Source: Sorghum bicolor
Taxonomy: Eukaryota; Streptophyta; Magnoliopsida; Poales; Poaceae
DNA: 64,000 nucleotides
Assembly: GCF_000003195.3 (NCBI RefSeq)
Contig: NC_012870.2
Location: 27,052,202-27,116,201 of the forward strand
Reading direction: 5' to 3'
The translations under genes and the position numbers were made by a program. The notes under the pieces are model-generated. The model was not told where the DNA came from. It saw nothing but the letters and a program-made list of their open reading frames with translations, and searched no databases. Numbering within the stretch: position 1 is the first letter of the stretch; each line of letters starts with the position of its first letter. This document shows positions 10,322 to 20,285 of this stretch, one piece after another.

Positions 10322-11834
10322 CACAAAGATCATTTATATGAAATAAACCATAACCAGGGAGCATATCATGCTAAGTGACCACTGGTTGTCAATCAGTCCA
10401 AAATATAACACAAAGCCTAAAGGAATTAATTATTTCTATTTCTTTTATAATTATTTTAAATAGCTTTATTAAGAAACAGAGCATATTTAATCAAACAGAA
10501 CTGAAATTAATCCTGAAGCTAGATAACAGTAACACAAGTTCACATATTAAATTTCATGATTTTTGGATATATCTATAAATTGTTAAAAATCATGGAATGT
10601 TTATTTATTATTAAATAGAGACAATTTAAATATACATGCAAACTCCCATAAAATAAAGTCTAACATTTATCCTGTGTTCTAACAAATTTATGTAACTTAC
10701 ACAAAAATTTTCATCATTTTTGAATTAGCATATAATTTATTATACAAATTCAAACATATATCAAAAACTGCACAAAAAGAAAAAGAAAAAGCTATTGCAC
10801 AGTGGACGGAAATCGGCCCGCAGGCCGGCCCACTCCACTCGGCCCGCGCGGACGCTGCGCGCGTGCCCTCTCTCCCCACGCGGTCGCTGACGAACGGGTC
10901 CCGCTCGTCAGGCGCTGCCTTCCCTTCTCTCTGCGGGACACTAACAGGCAGACCCCACCTGTCAGCTCCGTCCCCTACACGCGCGACGGCACTGCCGCAG
11001 CTCCGGCGGCCGATAGCGAGGTTCTCGGCCCCCGCGCGCGCGCGCATCCGCTCCGCCTCACTTCCGCGGACCGATCTCTACCACTCACTCGCGCTCTACC
11101 GCCTTCTTTCTATCGCCACCGCGTCACCGGCGGACGGCCGCCATGGCCGACTATCGGCCGGCCACCAGGACCCGATAGAGCGTAAGCCGACGGCCTAGCG
11201 AGCTTCCACAGGGGTTGGGGAGGGTGGTGCTCACGCTGCAAGGCTCGGGGAAGCAGCTGAAGTCGCTGGCGACGGAAACAGTGTCGTCGGGCGGGAGCTC
11301 CGGCTCCGGCGAGCTCGTTCCGGCGATCCTGTTCGCGTCCAAAGCGAAAGAGCGAGCGCATGAGCTACTAGAACACGAATAGAACTTAAAACAACTGCCA
11401 GGGAAGCATGATACCGACTAGAACACCGTGGCCACGAGAAAAGCTCCACGGCGGCAGTTCTGGCCGGAGTTGAAGGAGATGGAGATGTCCCGGCGATTGA
11501 GAGGGTTAGAGAGAGAGCTCGGGAATGCGCTGGGTTCGCAAAGAGGTGGCGAACACAGAGGACAGCTCAATTTGGTTGGAAAGACAACGAGCACGATGAA
11601 TTTCAAGGATAAGCTCGTCGGGTTTCCTTCGGCCGTGGACAGCAAAACGAACGGCGTCGTCCACGTCGGTACGAAAAAGGAGAAGGGAGCGAGCCCAGGG
11701 CGCCCACGTCGCCTGGCGACTCTGGCAGCCAAGCAGCTGCGTGCCCACCCGCACGCAGGCGGCGCTGCGCGGGCGGTGGCCGCGCTTGGACAGAGCGTCG
11801 AGATGCATATCGGGTACTGTTGCTGTCCCTATCA
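10322..11834. repeat. Old LTR-like segment, right part, with GC-rich islands
   Basis: Continues the 1-985 segment across the Athila-like insertion. AT-rich DNA (to about 10,790) gives way to GC-rich blocks (10,800-11,180 and 11,400-11,800). Many overlapping frames open in these blocks only because GC-rich DNA has few stop codons; none shows a recognisable domain. The AT-then-GC layout resembles the solo LTR at 44,998-49,258. Confidence 0.35.
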
Positions 11835-11921
11835 CCTCCTGAATTAAGTGGCCCACATACACCCATCGTTGTCTCAAAGACTTCCGATCGGCGTGTATGA
11901 GGGCCACTTAATTCAGGAGGT
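11834..11921. repeat. Perfect inverted repeat with 21-bp arms
   Basis: Arms 11834-11854 and 11901-11921 are exact reverse complements (core cctcctgaattaagtggccc), around a 46-base loop. The right arm ends exactly where homology to the Tat element begins, so this hairpin marks a rearrangement junction. Confidence 0.85.
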
Positions 11922-14212
11922 TCTGCCACAGGGGGGCATCGGCAGTCGTACTCCTGGTCTTTGCCGATGTGCCGGTATACTGATACAACAATGAAAAGTT
12001 TATGAGTACAAGTGTAATAGGTATCGATGGAGTTCTGATTAAAATAATAAAAGTTACCGATGAAACTCCCATACTAGTTGATGTGTCCTGAAAATTGTGT
12101 AAGTATAAGAATGGAATCGGTATGAGTTAAAGAATTCGAGAGTTTACCTTGAAGGCTTGTGCCAAAGCAGTGGTAGCTACCGACGGGGATGTTTTCGTTC
12201 GCTTGGTGGTGACCTTTTTGAGACGCACACCCCGGTGCATTAAAGCAGCCAAGGTTAGAGCGTTGTTGCCGATCAAAGAGATCGGGCCCGATGGAAGGAG
12301 TTCGATCGGCTTGCCACTCCTGCTAACTGATGGTGGCGTATCATCGACCTGAATGAAACAAAGAAAATGAGTTGCCGATAGAAAGTGAAAGTGAAAGGAT
12401 TGAAACATCGGTTAAAGTACTTACAGTATTATCAGGGACCTTGTATTTGGGGTCGATCATACCACGATATGTGAGAGCCGATCTGCAGAACAAATGCTCT
12501 TTCCACTCTTCCCACCACTGTTTGTATGCCTGGGTGATGAAGAGAGCTAGGATCCAAGCTGATAAGTCAACATCTGTATCGGCGTTTGGCGAGAGTTGAG
12601 CTATTCTGATCCATTCAAGGTTGTTGGTGATGGTCTCCCTCAGCTTTACCACATCGGCGTAGCAAAGTGCAATCGGCAGTTGGCCAAAAGCCAGTTGGCG
12701 AGCTAGTGCCGATGGGTTATAAAACTCATAGGTCATGTTGGAAGCCTTCCCACTACCAAAGAAATTCACTGGTATGGCTCTTAAGGTGATAATTGCCATC
12801 ATTACATCACGGTCATTGTTGAGAGCATCGTTGAAGGGGTGGAAGGTTAGGGGAAATCTGGTGTCTGGATCTTCATAAGGCATCCATGTCCTCTGTTCCC
12901 TAGTCAGACCTTCATAGAGAGTCTGAAAGAATCGGCTAACCTGGTCTTCATTACCACCAGTCTACGTTACACGAGTACGGGTACGAGTATCGGATACAAT
13001 ACGTACCGGATACGTGGATACACACTTTCTAAAAACAAAACCCACTAAAATGGTGTATCCGAGTATCCATATCCACGTATCCGACGAGTATCGGATACGG
13101 ATACGTCACCCCCCTTGGAGTATCCGTGTAACATAGCCACCAGTGCCAGGTAAGACTATGGCAGCTTCGCCAAAGTTCAGAGGGGAGCGAGTTGCCGATT
13201 CTTCTTCGTCCAGTTCATAATCCTCGGCTATGTCCCTGGGGAAGCGCTGTGCAAAGAGGTCGAATTCAAGGCGCTTGTGCATGTAGAGACTGAGCCGCAT
13301 GTTGATGAACCACCAAGGACCCCCTATATTGCCGATGGGTTGGCCGAGCAGAAGTTTCCTGGCTACCTGGTGGAGGAGGTGATAAACAGAGCCGAGCAGG
13401 TATCGGCCAAGAGGGAATCGGCCACCATCGGCTAATCTTTCAGCTACCGATAAGTAAACAGAAGTTGGTCCTACCGATCGGCCACAGAATACAAACTTAT
13501 CCAGCCACATATTCAGGAAAGTAGTCTGTTCCTTTGCATTAACAGGTCCTGTTCTATGGTACTTCTGAATATACCCAGACCAACCGCCGATAGCGCGAGT
13601 TTCCACCTTAGCGCTAGGTCTGGTGTCAAATAGATGACTATTATCGGCAGTGGATATATCTAAGTCGGTGAGCATGAGTACATCGGCAAGTGTAGGAGAA
13701 GCAGGGCCATGGCCAAACACAAAAGCGTTGAGCGTGTCTAACCAAAAGTATGAGGCAGCGATTAACAGTGACTCATTCCTCTCCATATCGGCAAGGGACA
13801 ACCTAATGCACTGGTCCAATTTTCGCTCGCCCCATTGAACCTCATTTGAGTGGCTGACTCTCAAGAACCAATCCTTCCATCCCTTGGTAGGACTGGGCCA
13901 GGAACGAAAGGCATCTTTCCATAGATCTAGGGAGAAGTTTTCGGCTCTAAAAGGAACTCTATTTGTCTCTGCGTTTATCAGATCGGTGGGATCTGGGTTT
14001 CCTAGCGGGCCAGGACATTGGAGGTGGGGTTGATCGGTAGGAATTACAATCTTATCGGCCAAATCCTAGAAATTTTTGAGGATAAAGGGAAGAACAGAAA
14101 GAGAAAAAAAAGAGTATTCAATAAAAGGGATTGCGGATGAACAGGAATACAGTAGAGGTGCGGAAAAGAAGGGTAGTGAACTCACCTCAGGCACAACGAA
14201 GTTGATGGCCAT
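11922..14212 (-). pseudogene. Antisense plant mobile domain gene of the Tat element, split by a MITE
   Basis: This gene runs opposite to the element's own gag-pol direction. Exon 1 (14212-14186) encodes MAINFVVPE and ends at a GTGAGT donor. Exon 2 starts at 14065 after a TTTCTAG acceptor and runs to a GTAAGT donor at 12424. Exon 3 spans 12348-12148, and part of exon 4 ends the preserved sequence (from 11979). Exon 2 carries the plant mobile domain pattern (FWLDTLNAFVFGHGPASPTL followed by ADVLMLTDLDI). This domain is known from MAIL1/MAIN-type plant proteins and from transposons. A 175-bp MITE (12,962-13,136) interrupts exon 2 and brings in a stop at 13,106. Element plus duplicated target is 183 bp, a multiple of three, and the coding sense continues in the same frame on the other side. 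A TATAAATA box lies about 150 bp upstream. The protein's role in the element is unknown. Confidence 0.75.
12962..13136. mobile_element. 175-bp MITE, hAT-like
   Basis: The terminal inverted repeats are ctacgttacacg and ctatgttacacg, with one mismatch in 12. They are flanked by the 8-bp duplication ccaccagt (12954-12961 and 13137-13144). Inside are many short tatcggata/gtatccg palindromic motifs. The 8-bp target duplication points to a hAT transposase. It interrupts exon 2 of the antisense gene. Confidence 0.8.
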
Positions 14213-14363
14213 TTTTCTAGCAAGAAAGAGGATCGAAGACTTGGGAGATTGGTGAAGAAGGCCTTCGTTGAAGTCCTTGGAATCCTCGGGTGGTACCGCC
14301 GCTGTGAAAGTGGGGTTTTGGCTGTGGAATGACAAGATGGGGAAGGAGTACTGGAGAAGGAAG

Positions 14364-14371
14364 TATTTATA
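14364..14371 (-). promoter_or_regulatory. TATA box of the antisense gene
   Basis: TATAAATA on the minus strand lies about 150 bp upstream of the antisense ATG at 14212. It sits between the gene and the 3' LTR, so the antisense gene appears to have its own promoter. Confidence 0.55.
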
Positions 14372-14763
14372 GGACAAAACGGGCAAGGGCAAACCTAACT
14401 TATCTCTTTGCCGCATCCGTGAAATCCGAGGGTGTTCAGGTGGATATGGTAACTGTTCGCACGATAGTCAAGGGATTGTGCAGGTGATTTGACAGCGAGC
14501 GGTCATGATTTTGATAATATTCCGCTATACAAGATCTCCTAGTCGGTCCATCGGCAGTCCCCTCTAACGGTAATATTGCCGATGAGCGCATAAAATGGAA
14601 AGATTCGGTTCGGGAGGTTGGGAATTCGAGAAAATCTGCAGGAGAATCGGGCCAAGGTTGTTCGGATTTAACGGCCGTTGGGAGAATTAATTGTGGAAAG
14701 GCATCATTGCTACAAATAATTTCGGAGCATTAATGATTTTATACTTCGAAATTGGGGGGCATG

Positions 14764-15504
14764 TGTTGACACCGTTTTTGGATGCGTACCCGGGGATCAG
14801 TGAAGTATAGATCGGCAGATGGAGCAACGGTAACTAGTCTGCAGGGAAGTTGCCGATGAGGGTGGTTGCCGATGAAGAGACGATTGAATGTGACTAAGTC
14901 CAGAGGTGGTGACGTGTTCGTGCCGATGATCAGTTTTGGTGTTTGCCGATGGCCATAACAGGAGGTCTGCCGATGACTCTGAAGGAAAGCGTGGAGATTG
15001 CCGATTGATCTGCGGCGGTGTCCCGGTCGGTTACAAGGGGATAGTTTTATGTTTTCCTTAGTTGGGATAGTTTTATGTTTTCCTTAGTTATTTCAATTCG
15101 TTTTGTATATGGATTCTGTTTAATTTGGAATTTGAGTCCTAGTCGTGTCTGATTGTAGCTCTTTGAGCAGGGTATAAATGTAGACCCTAGGGCCTTGTAA
15201 TAGACATCTATCAATCAATCAAATACAAGTTTTTACTCATATTCCAGCATCTACTTTTTTGATGACTTCATCATATTTTCCTTTTTTATTACGAGTTCTT
15301 AGGGATTCGTCGACTTAAGCTCGGCGTGTTCTCAAGTTCCGCGTGATCACCTCTTGGCCGTGACATCCGGGCGCATCGCTGTTGTCGGGACCAAAGTGGT
15401 CGAGTTACCACCTTTGTCGATTGTAAGGTCAAATCGGCTGGAACGCCTTAACGTTTGAATTGGGTATTAGCCCTTTGTGTTTGCAGATCAGTTTTGCACC
15501 AACA
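14764..15504 (+). repeat. 3' LTR of Tat fragment
   Basis: A 741-bp segment, tgttgacacc...caccaaca, homologous over its length to the 702-bp 5' LTR at 54767-55468. TATAAAT lies at 15173-15179. A 26-bp perfect tandem duplication (15038-15063 and 15064-15089) absent from the other copy explains most of the length difference. Confidence 0.85.
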
Positions 15505-17072
15505 CTTGGGATACCATAATCCAACATCATGAGTGCCCTTGAGATACGTCAATATTCTTTTGGTTGCTTTCAAGTGACTTTCCCTAGGTGAAGCTTGGTA
15601 TCTTGCACATTTACACACACTAAACATTACATCCGGCCTAGATGCAGTGACATAGAGCAAACTTCCAATCATAGACCGATATAGCTTTTGATCTACCATG
15701 TTGCCGCTTGCATCACTACCTAATTGATCATTTGTACCCATAGGTGTGCTCATTGGCTTGGCTTCTTGCAACCCAAACTTCTTGATCATGTCCTTGATGT
15801 ACTTTCCTTGACTTACAAAAGTGTCATTCTTTATTTGCTTGATTTGTAGTCCAAGGAAGTAACTAAGTTCTCCTATCATGGACATCTCAAACTCATTTGC
15901 CATCATTTTTTCAAATTCTTCACAAAAGTATTGATTGGTTGATCCAAAGATAATATCATCAACATAGATTTGCAATACAAACAGTCATTGCCTAGCTTCT
16001 TGGTGAAGAGGGTAGTGTCAACCTTTCCCATCTTGAACCCTTTAGAGAGAAGAAAATCTCTCAACCTCTCATACCATGCTCTAGGTGCTTGCTTCAAACC
16101 ATACAATGCCTTCTTGAGCTTGTAAACATGGTTGGGTTTCTTGTCATCTTCAAAACTGAGAGGTTGTTCAACATAAACCAACTCATTTATGTATCCATTG
16201 AGAAATGCACTCTTCACATCCATTTGATAGAGCTTGATGTTGTGGGCACAAGCATAGGCTAATAATATTCTAATTGCCTCCAATCTTGCAACCGGAGCAT
16301 AAGTTTCTCCAAAGTCAAGACCTTCAACTTGAGTGTAACCTTGTGCTACTAATCTTGCTTTATTTCTTACAACTACACCATCTTGATCTTGCTTGTTTCT
16401 AAAGACCCACTTGGTACCAATCACATTATAGTTCTTTGGTCTCTCAACAAGCTCCCACACTTGATTTCTTGTGAAGTTGTTCAATGCCTCATGCATGGCA
16501 TTTACCCAATCGGAATCCTTCAATGCATCTTCTATTTTCTTTGGTTCCTCAAATGAGACAAATGAGTAGTGTTCACAAAAGGATGCTAGCCTTGATCTTG
16601 TTTGTACACCACTTTGAATACCACCAATGACTTGATCTAATGGATGATCTCTTGCTATGCTAGTAGGTTGGAGTATTGGAAGTTGATTGCTTCCACTTGC
16701 TTGATTTTGATTTTGATCATCATCATGAGAACCATTAGTACTTGCTTGATTTGTATCAATTTGCACTTCTTGATTGATCATGTGAATGTCATTATCATCA
16801 TCAATTTGCATCCGCCTTATGTCACCAACATCCATGTTCTTCATTGCATTAGCCAATTGATCTCCTCTCACATCATCAAGATTTTGAGCTTCACTTTGAG
16901 ATCCCTCGGTTTCATCAAACTCAACATCATGGACTTCTTCCAATGTGCCACTTGCCAAGTTCCAGACTCTATATGCCTTGCTTGTGGTGGAATAACCAAG
17001 TAAGAACCCTTCATCACATTTCTTATCAAACTTGCTCAATCTAGTCCTTTCTTGAGAATGTAGCATTTGCAA
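15505..17072 (-). pseudogene. Copia reverse transcriptase, 3'-truncated
   Basis: The RT core is plain: an [10 protein letters not shown] lead-in, [20 protein letters not shown], a [11 protein letters not shown] metal-binding motif and [17 protein letters not shown] frame break then falls near 15,940-15,980, just before the catalytic YVDDIIFGS motif, which lies in the next open stretch (15448-15975) with YFLGLQIKQ. It ends at GTHDVGLWYPK, before the catalytic RNase H residues, because the Tat LTR starts there. The last residues of the open frame are read from the LTR. Non-functional. Confidence 0.85.
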
Positions 17073-18166
17073 CCAAACACTCTAAAGTATGCAATGTTGG
17101 GCTTTCTTCCATTCAATAGCTCATATGTTGTCTTCCCAAGCTTCCCATGGCAATAGAGACGTTTGCTACAATAGCAAGCCGTGTTGATAGCTTCACTCCA
17201 AAATGAATGACTAACATTGTATTCACTAAGCATTGATCTAGCCATGTCAATCAAGGTTCTATTCTTTCTTTCAACTACACCATTAGATTGAGGAGTGTAT
17301 GTTGGAGAAAATTGATGTCCAATGCCAAGATCATCACACAATTCCTCAATTCTTGTGTTCTAGAATTCACTACCATTGTCACTTCTAATCTTCTTGATAG
17401 TGGTTTCAAACTCATTTTGCACCCTCTTGACAAAAGACTTTAATAGATCACAAACATCACTCTTGTCATAGAGAAAGAACACCCAAGTGTATCTAGTGTA
17501 GTCATCAACTATCACAAAACCATACTTGTTGCCACCAATGCTAGTGTATGTTGTTGGCCCAAATAAATCCATGTGCAATAGCTCAAATGCCTTTGATGTG
17601 CTCATTTTACTTTTCTTAGGATGTGCATTTCCAACTTACTTTCCGGCTTGACAAGCACTACATGGTTTATCTTTCTCAAAGGTGACATCCTTCAAGCCTC
17701 TAACTAAGTCATGCCTCAATAGTTTGTTCAATTGTTTCATTCCAACATGACCAAGCCTTCTATGCCACAACCAACCCAAACTTGATTTGCTAATTAGGCA
17801 CGATGTCAATTGAGTGTCACTATCATTGAAATCAACCAAGTATAAGCTACCATGCCTAAATCCTTTGAATATCAAGTTTGATCCATCAACACTAACAACC
17901 TCAACATCATCACTTCCAAAGATGCACTTGAAACCAAGGTCACAAAGTTGTGCGATTGACAAGAGGTTGAAATCTTGGCTCTCAACTAGCAACAAATTTG
18001 ATATGCTCATGTCATTTGAGATAGCAATTTTACCAAGCCCCTTGACCTTGCCTTTCTTGTTGTTACCAAAGGTGATTGAATCAAAGCCATCATTTTGATT
18101 TGTATCAATTGATTTGAACATACAAGACTCCCCGGTCATATGTTGAGTGCACCCACTATCAAGCAC
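17036..18166 (-). pseudogene. Copia protease and integrase region, decayed
   Basis: The protease active site is MLDSGCTQHMTG at the start (18,166 side). The integrase zinc-binding HHCC region follows (WHRRLGHVGMKQLNKLL ... CSACQAGK). Then comes the integrase core with the first Asp in LLHMDLFGP, the second in IRSDNGSEF, and the Glu in SNGVVERKNRT. A stop separates the zinc region from the core near 17,636, another lies at about 17,350 just after SDNGSEF, and a frameshift near 17,045 separates the core from the C-terminal part. Confidence 0.85.
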
Positions 18167-18209
18167 TCAATGCCTTCCTCCGGCTTTGTAATTGACCTAC
18201 AAGACAAGA

Positions 18210-19016
18210 TCAATTCTTTTTAGGTACCCAAACTTGATTGGGTCCTCCAAGGTTAGCAACTAAGCTCTTTGGTACCCAAATGGCTTTCTTCTTTGAGCCC
18301 ATCCATGGTGCACCAATGAACTTAGCATGAACACCTTTTGTATCCTTGGTAAGCATGTAGAAAGAATTAAGCTTAATTGAGGATACATTAGCTTTGGATT
18401 TCTTGTTCATGCATTGTTGCTCTAAGTGACCAACTTGCTTGCAAGCTTTGCAATACCGGCCATTGTTCCTCACAAAACATGTCTTGTGAGGAGCAAAAGC
18501 GGCCTTGCCTTTCTTGGGGTTATAGCCCAATCCCTCCTTGTAGAGAGAGGCTCTTTGGCTACCCAAGCACATAAGCAAGCGGTCCTCACCACCATAAGCC
18601 TTGTCTAAGGTGTGATTGAGCTCTTTCACCTCCTTCTTGAGAGTTTCATTCTCAACTTTTAGTGTGGTGTCACAAGTGAAACCATTGCTACTAGATGAGG
18701 ATGATGTAGATGTGCTACATGAAGGGTTAGTAGAAGAAATAACAATAGGCTTACTCAAGATATCACATGTTATGCCTATGTTGCAAGTTTGAGCTTTTTC
18801 AATTTTAGTTGGCTCATTTTCACATTTGTTAACTAGAGAGGAATGAGCTTCTTCAAGCTTAGTGTGGGCCTTTTGAAGCTTCTTATGGTCTTCCTTTAGA
18901 CTCTCATAAGATGCTCTAAACTCATCAAGTTCTTGCTCAAGGGTTTTCTTATCCTTAAGCAAGGCCTTGCACTCCTTTCTAGTTTCTTTATAGTGATGAG
19001 TGCAATCTTCTAGCAT
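18210..19016 (-). pseudogene. Copia Gag C-terminal part: coiled coil and second zinc knuckle
   Basis: Residues about 1-70 are a charged heptad-rich coiled coil (KKTLEQELDEF ... KKLQKAHTKLEEAH). A serine-rich linker follows, then a CCHC zinc knuckle (CKACKQVGHLEQQC) near residue 190. It lies between the Gag and protease parts of the same polyprotein and is cut off from both by frame breaks. A long coiled coil after Gag is usual in SIRE/Maximus-type elements. Confidence 0.7.
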
Positions 19017-19225
19017 AGTGATTAGTTCATCTTTGTTGGTTCATCATCATCACTATCAATATCACAATCACTAGCATGGTCACTCTCATCATCGGATGAT
19101 ACCTTAGTAGCCTTAGCCATGAAGCATGATGGAGTGTCGAAGATGGAGCTTTTTCCTTGAATTGCAATGCTAGCATGCGCCTTCTTCTTAGTGCTCTCAT
19201 CATCACTTGAGGAGTCATCACTATC

Positions 19226-20228
19226 TCAAGTTGCAACATGGGCATCACCCTTCTTCTTTTGCTTCTTTCTTTCCTTCTTGATAGCATCCTCATCGTCACT
19301 ATCATAGGGACACTTGGCGATGAGATGATCCTTGCTATGGCATCTAAAACACCTCATGGAATGGTCATTCTTCTTGGAGGAGTTCTTCTTCCTTCTTGCC
19401 CGATAGCCCTTCTTCTTCATAAACTTGCCAAATCTCTTGACAAGAAGAGCCATCTCCTCATCTTCATCACTATCACAAGAGCTTGCTTCTCCTTCACTTG
19501 ATGATTCTATCTTGGCTTTGCCCTTGGATGTAGAGGCCTTGAATGCCACACTTTTCTTCTTTTCATCGTCTTTCTTCTCACCATCCTTCTTCTTTTTCTT
19601 GACCAACTCCTCCTTCTCATCATCTTCTCGATAAGCATCATCGGTCATCACTTCTTGAAAGACTTGTTGGGGGAGTTGATTCACTAAGAGTTGTCTTGAC
19701 TAGCACGGTGATCAATGTGTCAAATCTCTTAGGCAAGCTTCTCAAGAACTTCATAGAGAATTGACTATCTTTCACTTCTTTTCCAAGTGCCTTGAGCTCA
19801 TTCACAATGACTTGCAACCGGTGAAACATCTCCGGCACACTTTCATCTTCTTACATCTTGAAACTAGAGAACTTCTCTTGGAGAATATAAGCTTTGGTGG
19901 TCTTGGTACCTTTGGTGCCCTCGAAGGTTTCTTCCAATTTTGCCCAAGCATCATGAGCAATCTCAATGTTCTTGATTTGCTCAAAGGTCTTGTCATCAAG
20001 AGCTTCATGAAGATCACTTATTGCAATATCATTGCATTGAAGCTTCTTTTCTTCAACCGGTGTTGGAGCATTGTCATTTGCCACCTCAAATTTGGTTTCG
20101 GTCACCTTCCAAACTTCTCTATTGATTGACTTGAGATGGGCGGTCATCTTGACCTTCCAATACGCATAATTTGTGTCATCAAAGTAAGGTGCCTTCTTAG
20201 TGTTGTTGATATGCAAACCAAGAGCCAT
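19226..20228 (-). pseudogene. Copia Gag N-terminal part, decayed
   Basis: The start MALGLHINN at 20,228 is followed by a UBN2/DUF4219-type capsid region (YFDDTNYAYWKVKMTAHL, AHDAWAKLEETFEG). A stop lies near 19,851, the frame continues with MFHRLQVIVNELKALG, then a frameshift occurs near 19,680. A lysine-rich segment leads to a CCHC knuckle (CFRCHSKDHLIAKC). The parts are in the usual order for a copia Gag, but no frame is intact. Confidence 0.8.
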
Positions 20229-20271
20229 TTCTTCACCGTAGGTTGTTAAGCCTCAAATAAACGGTGCCTCG

Positions 20272-20283
20272 GCTCCGATACCA
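20272..20283 (-). other. Primer-binding site for initiator Met-tRNA
   Basis: On the minus strand tggtatcggagc lies two bases from the 5' LTR edge. It differs by one base from the standard copia primer site tggtatcagagc. Confidence 0.8.
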
Positions 20284-20285
20284 CT

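Larger units (their letters stand above)
11922..15504 (+). mobile_element. 3' fragment of a Tat-lineage Ty3/gypsy element
   Basis: The interior matches the region near 63,800-64,000 of the second Tat copy: the same antisense exon encoding LAQAFK, the same intron text around gaaaagtttatgagta, and the same dense ATCGGC/GCCGAT hexamers. It ends in a TG...CA LTR (14764-15504). The 5' half, including gag and pol, is missing. Its left edge abuts the hairpin at 11,834-11,921 and its right edge abuts copia coding DNA. Confidence 0.8.

Noticed and set aside
10697..11929. Many overlapping 60-140-residue frames on both strands
   Set aside because: GC-rich LTR-like DNA has few stop codons. The frames overlap in all directions and show no domain.
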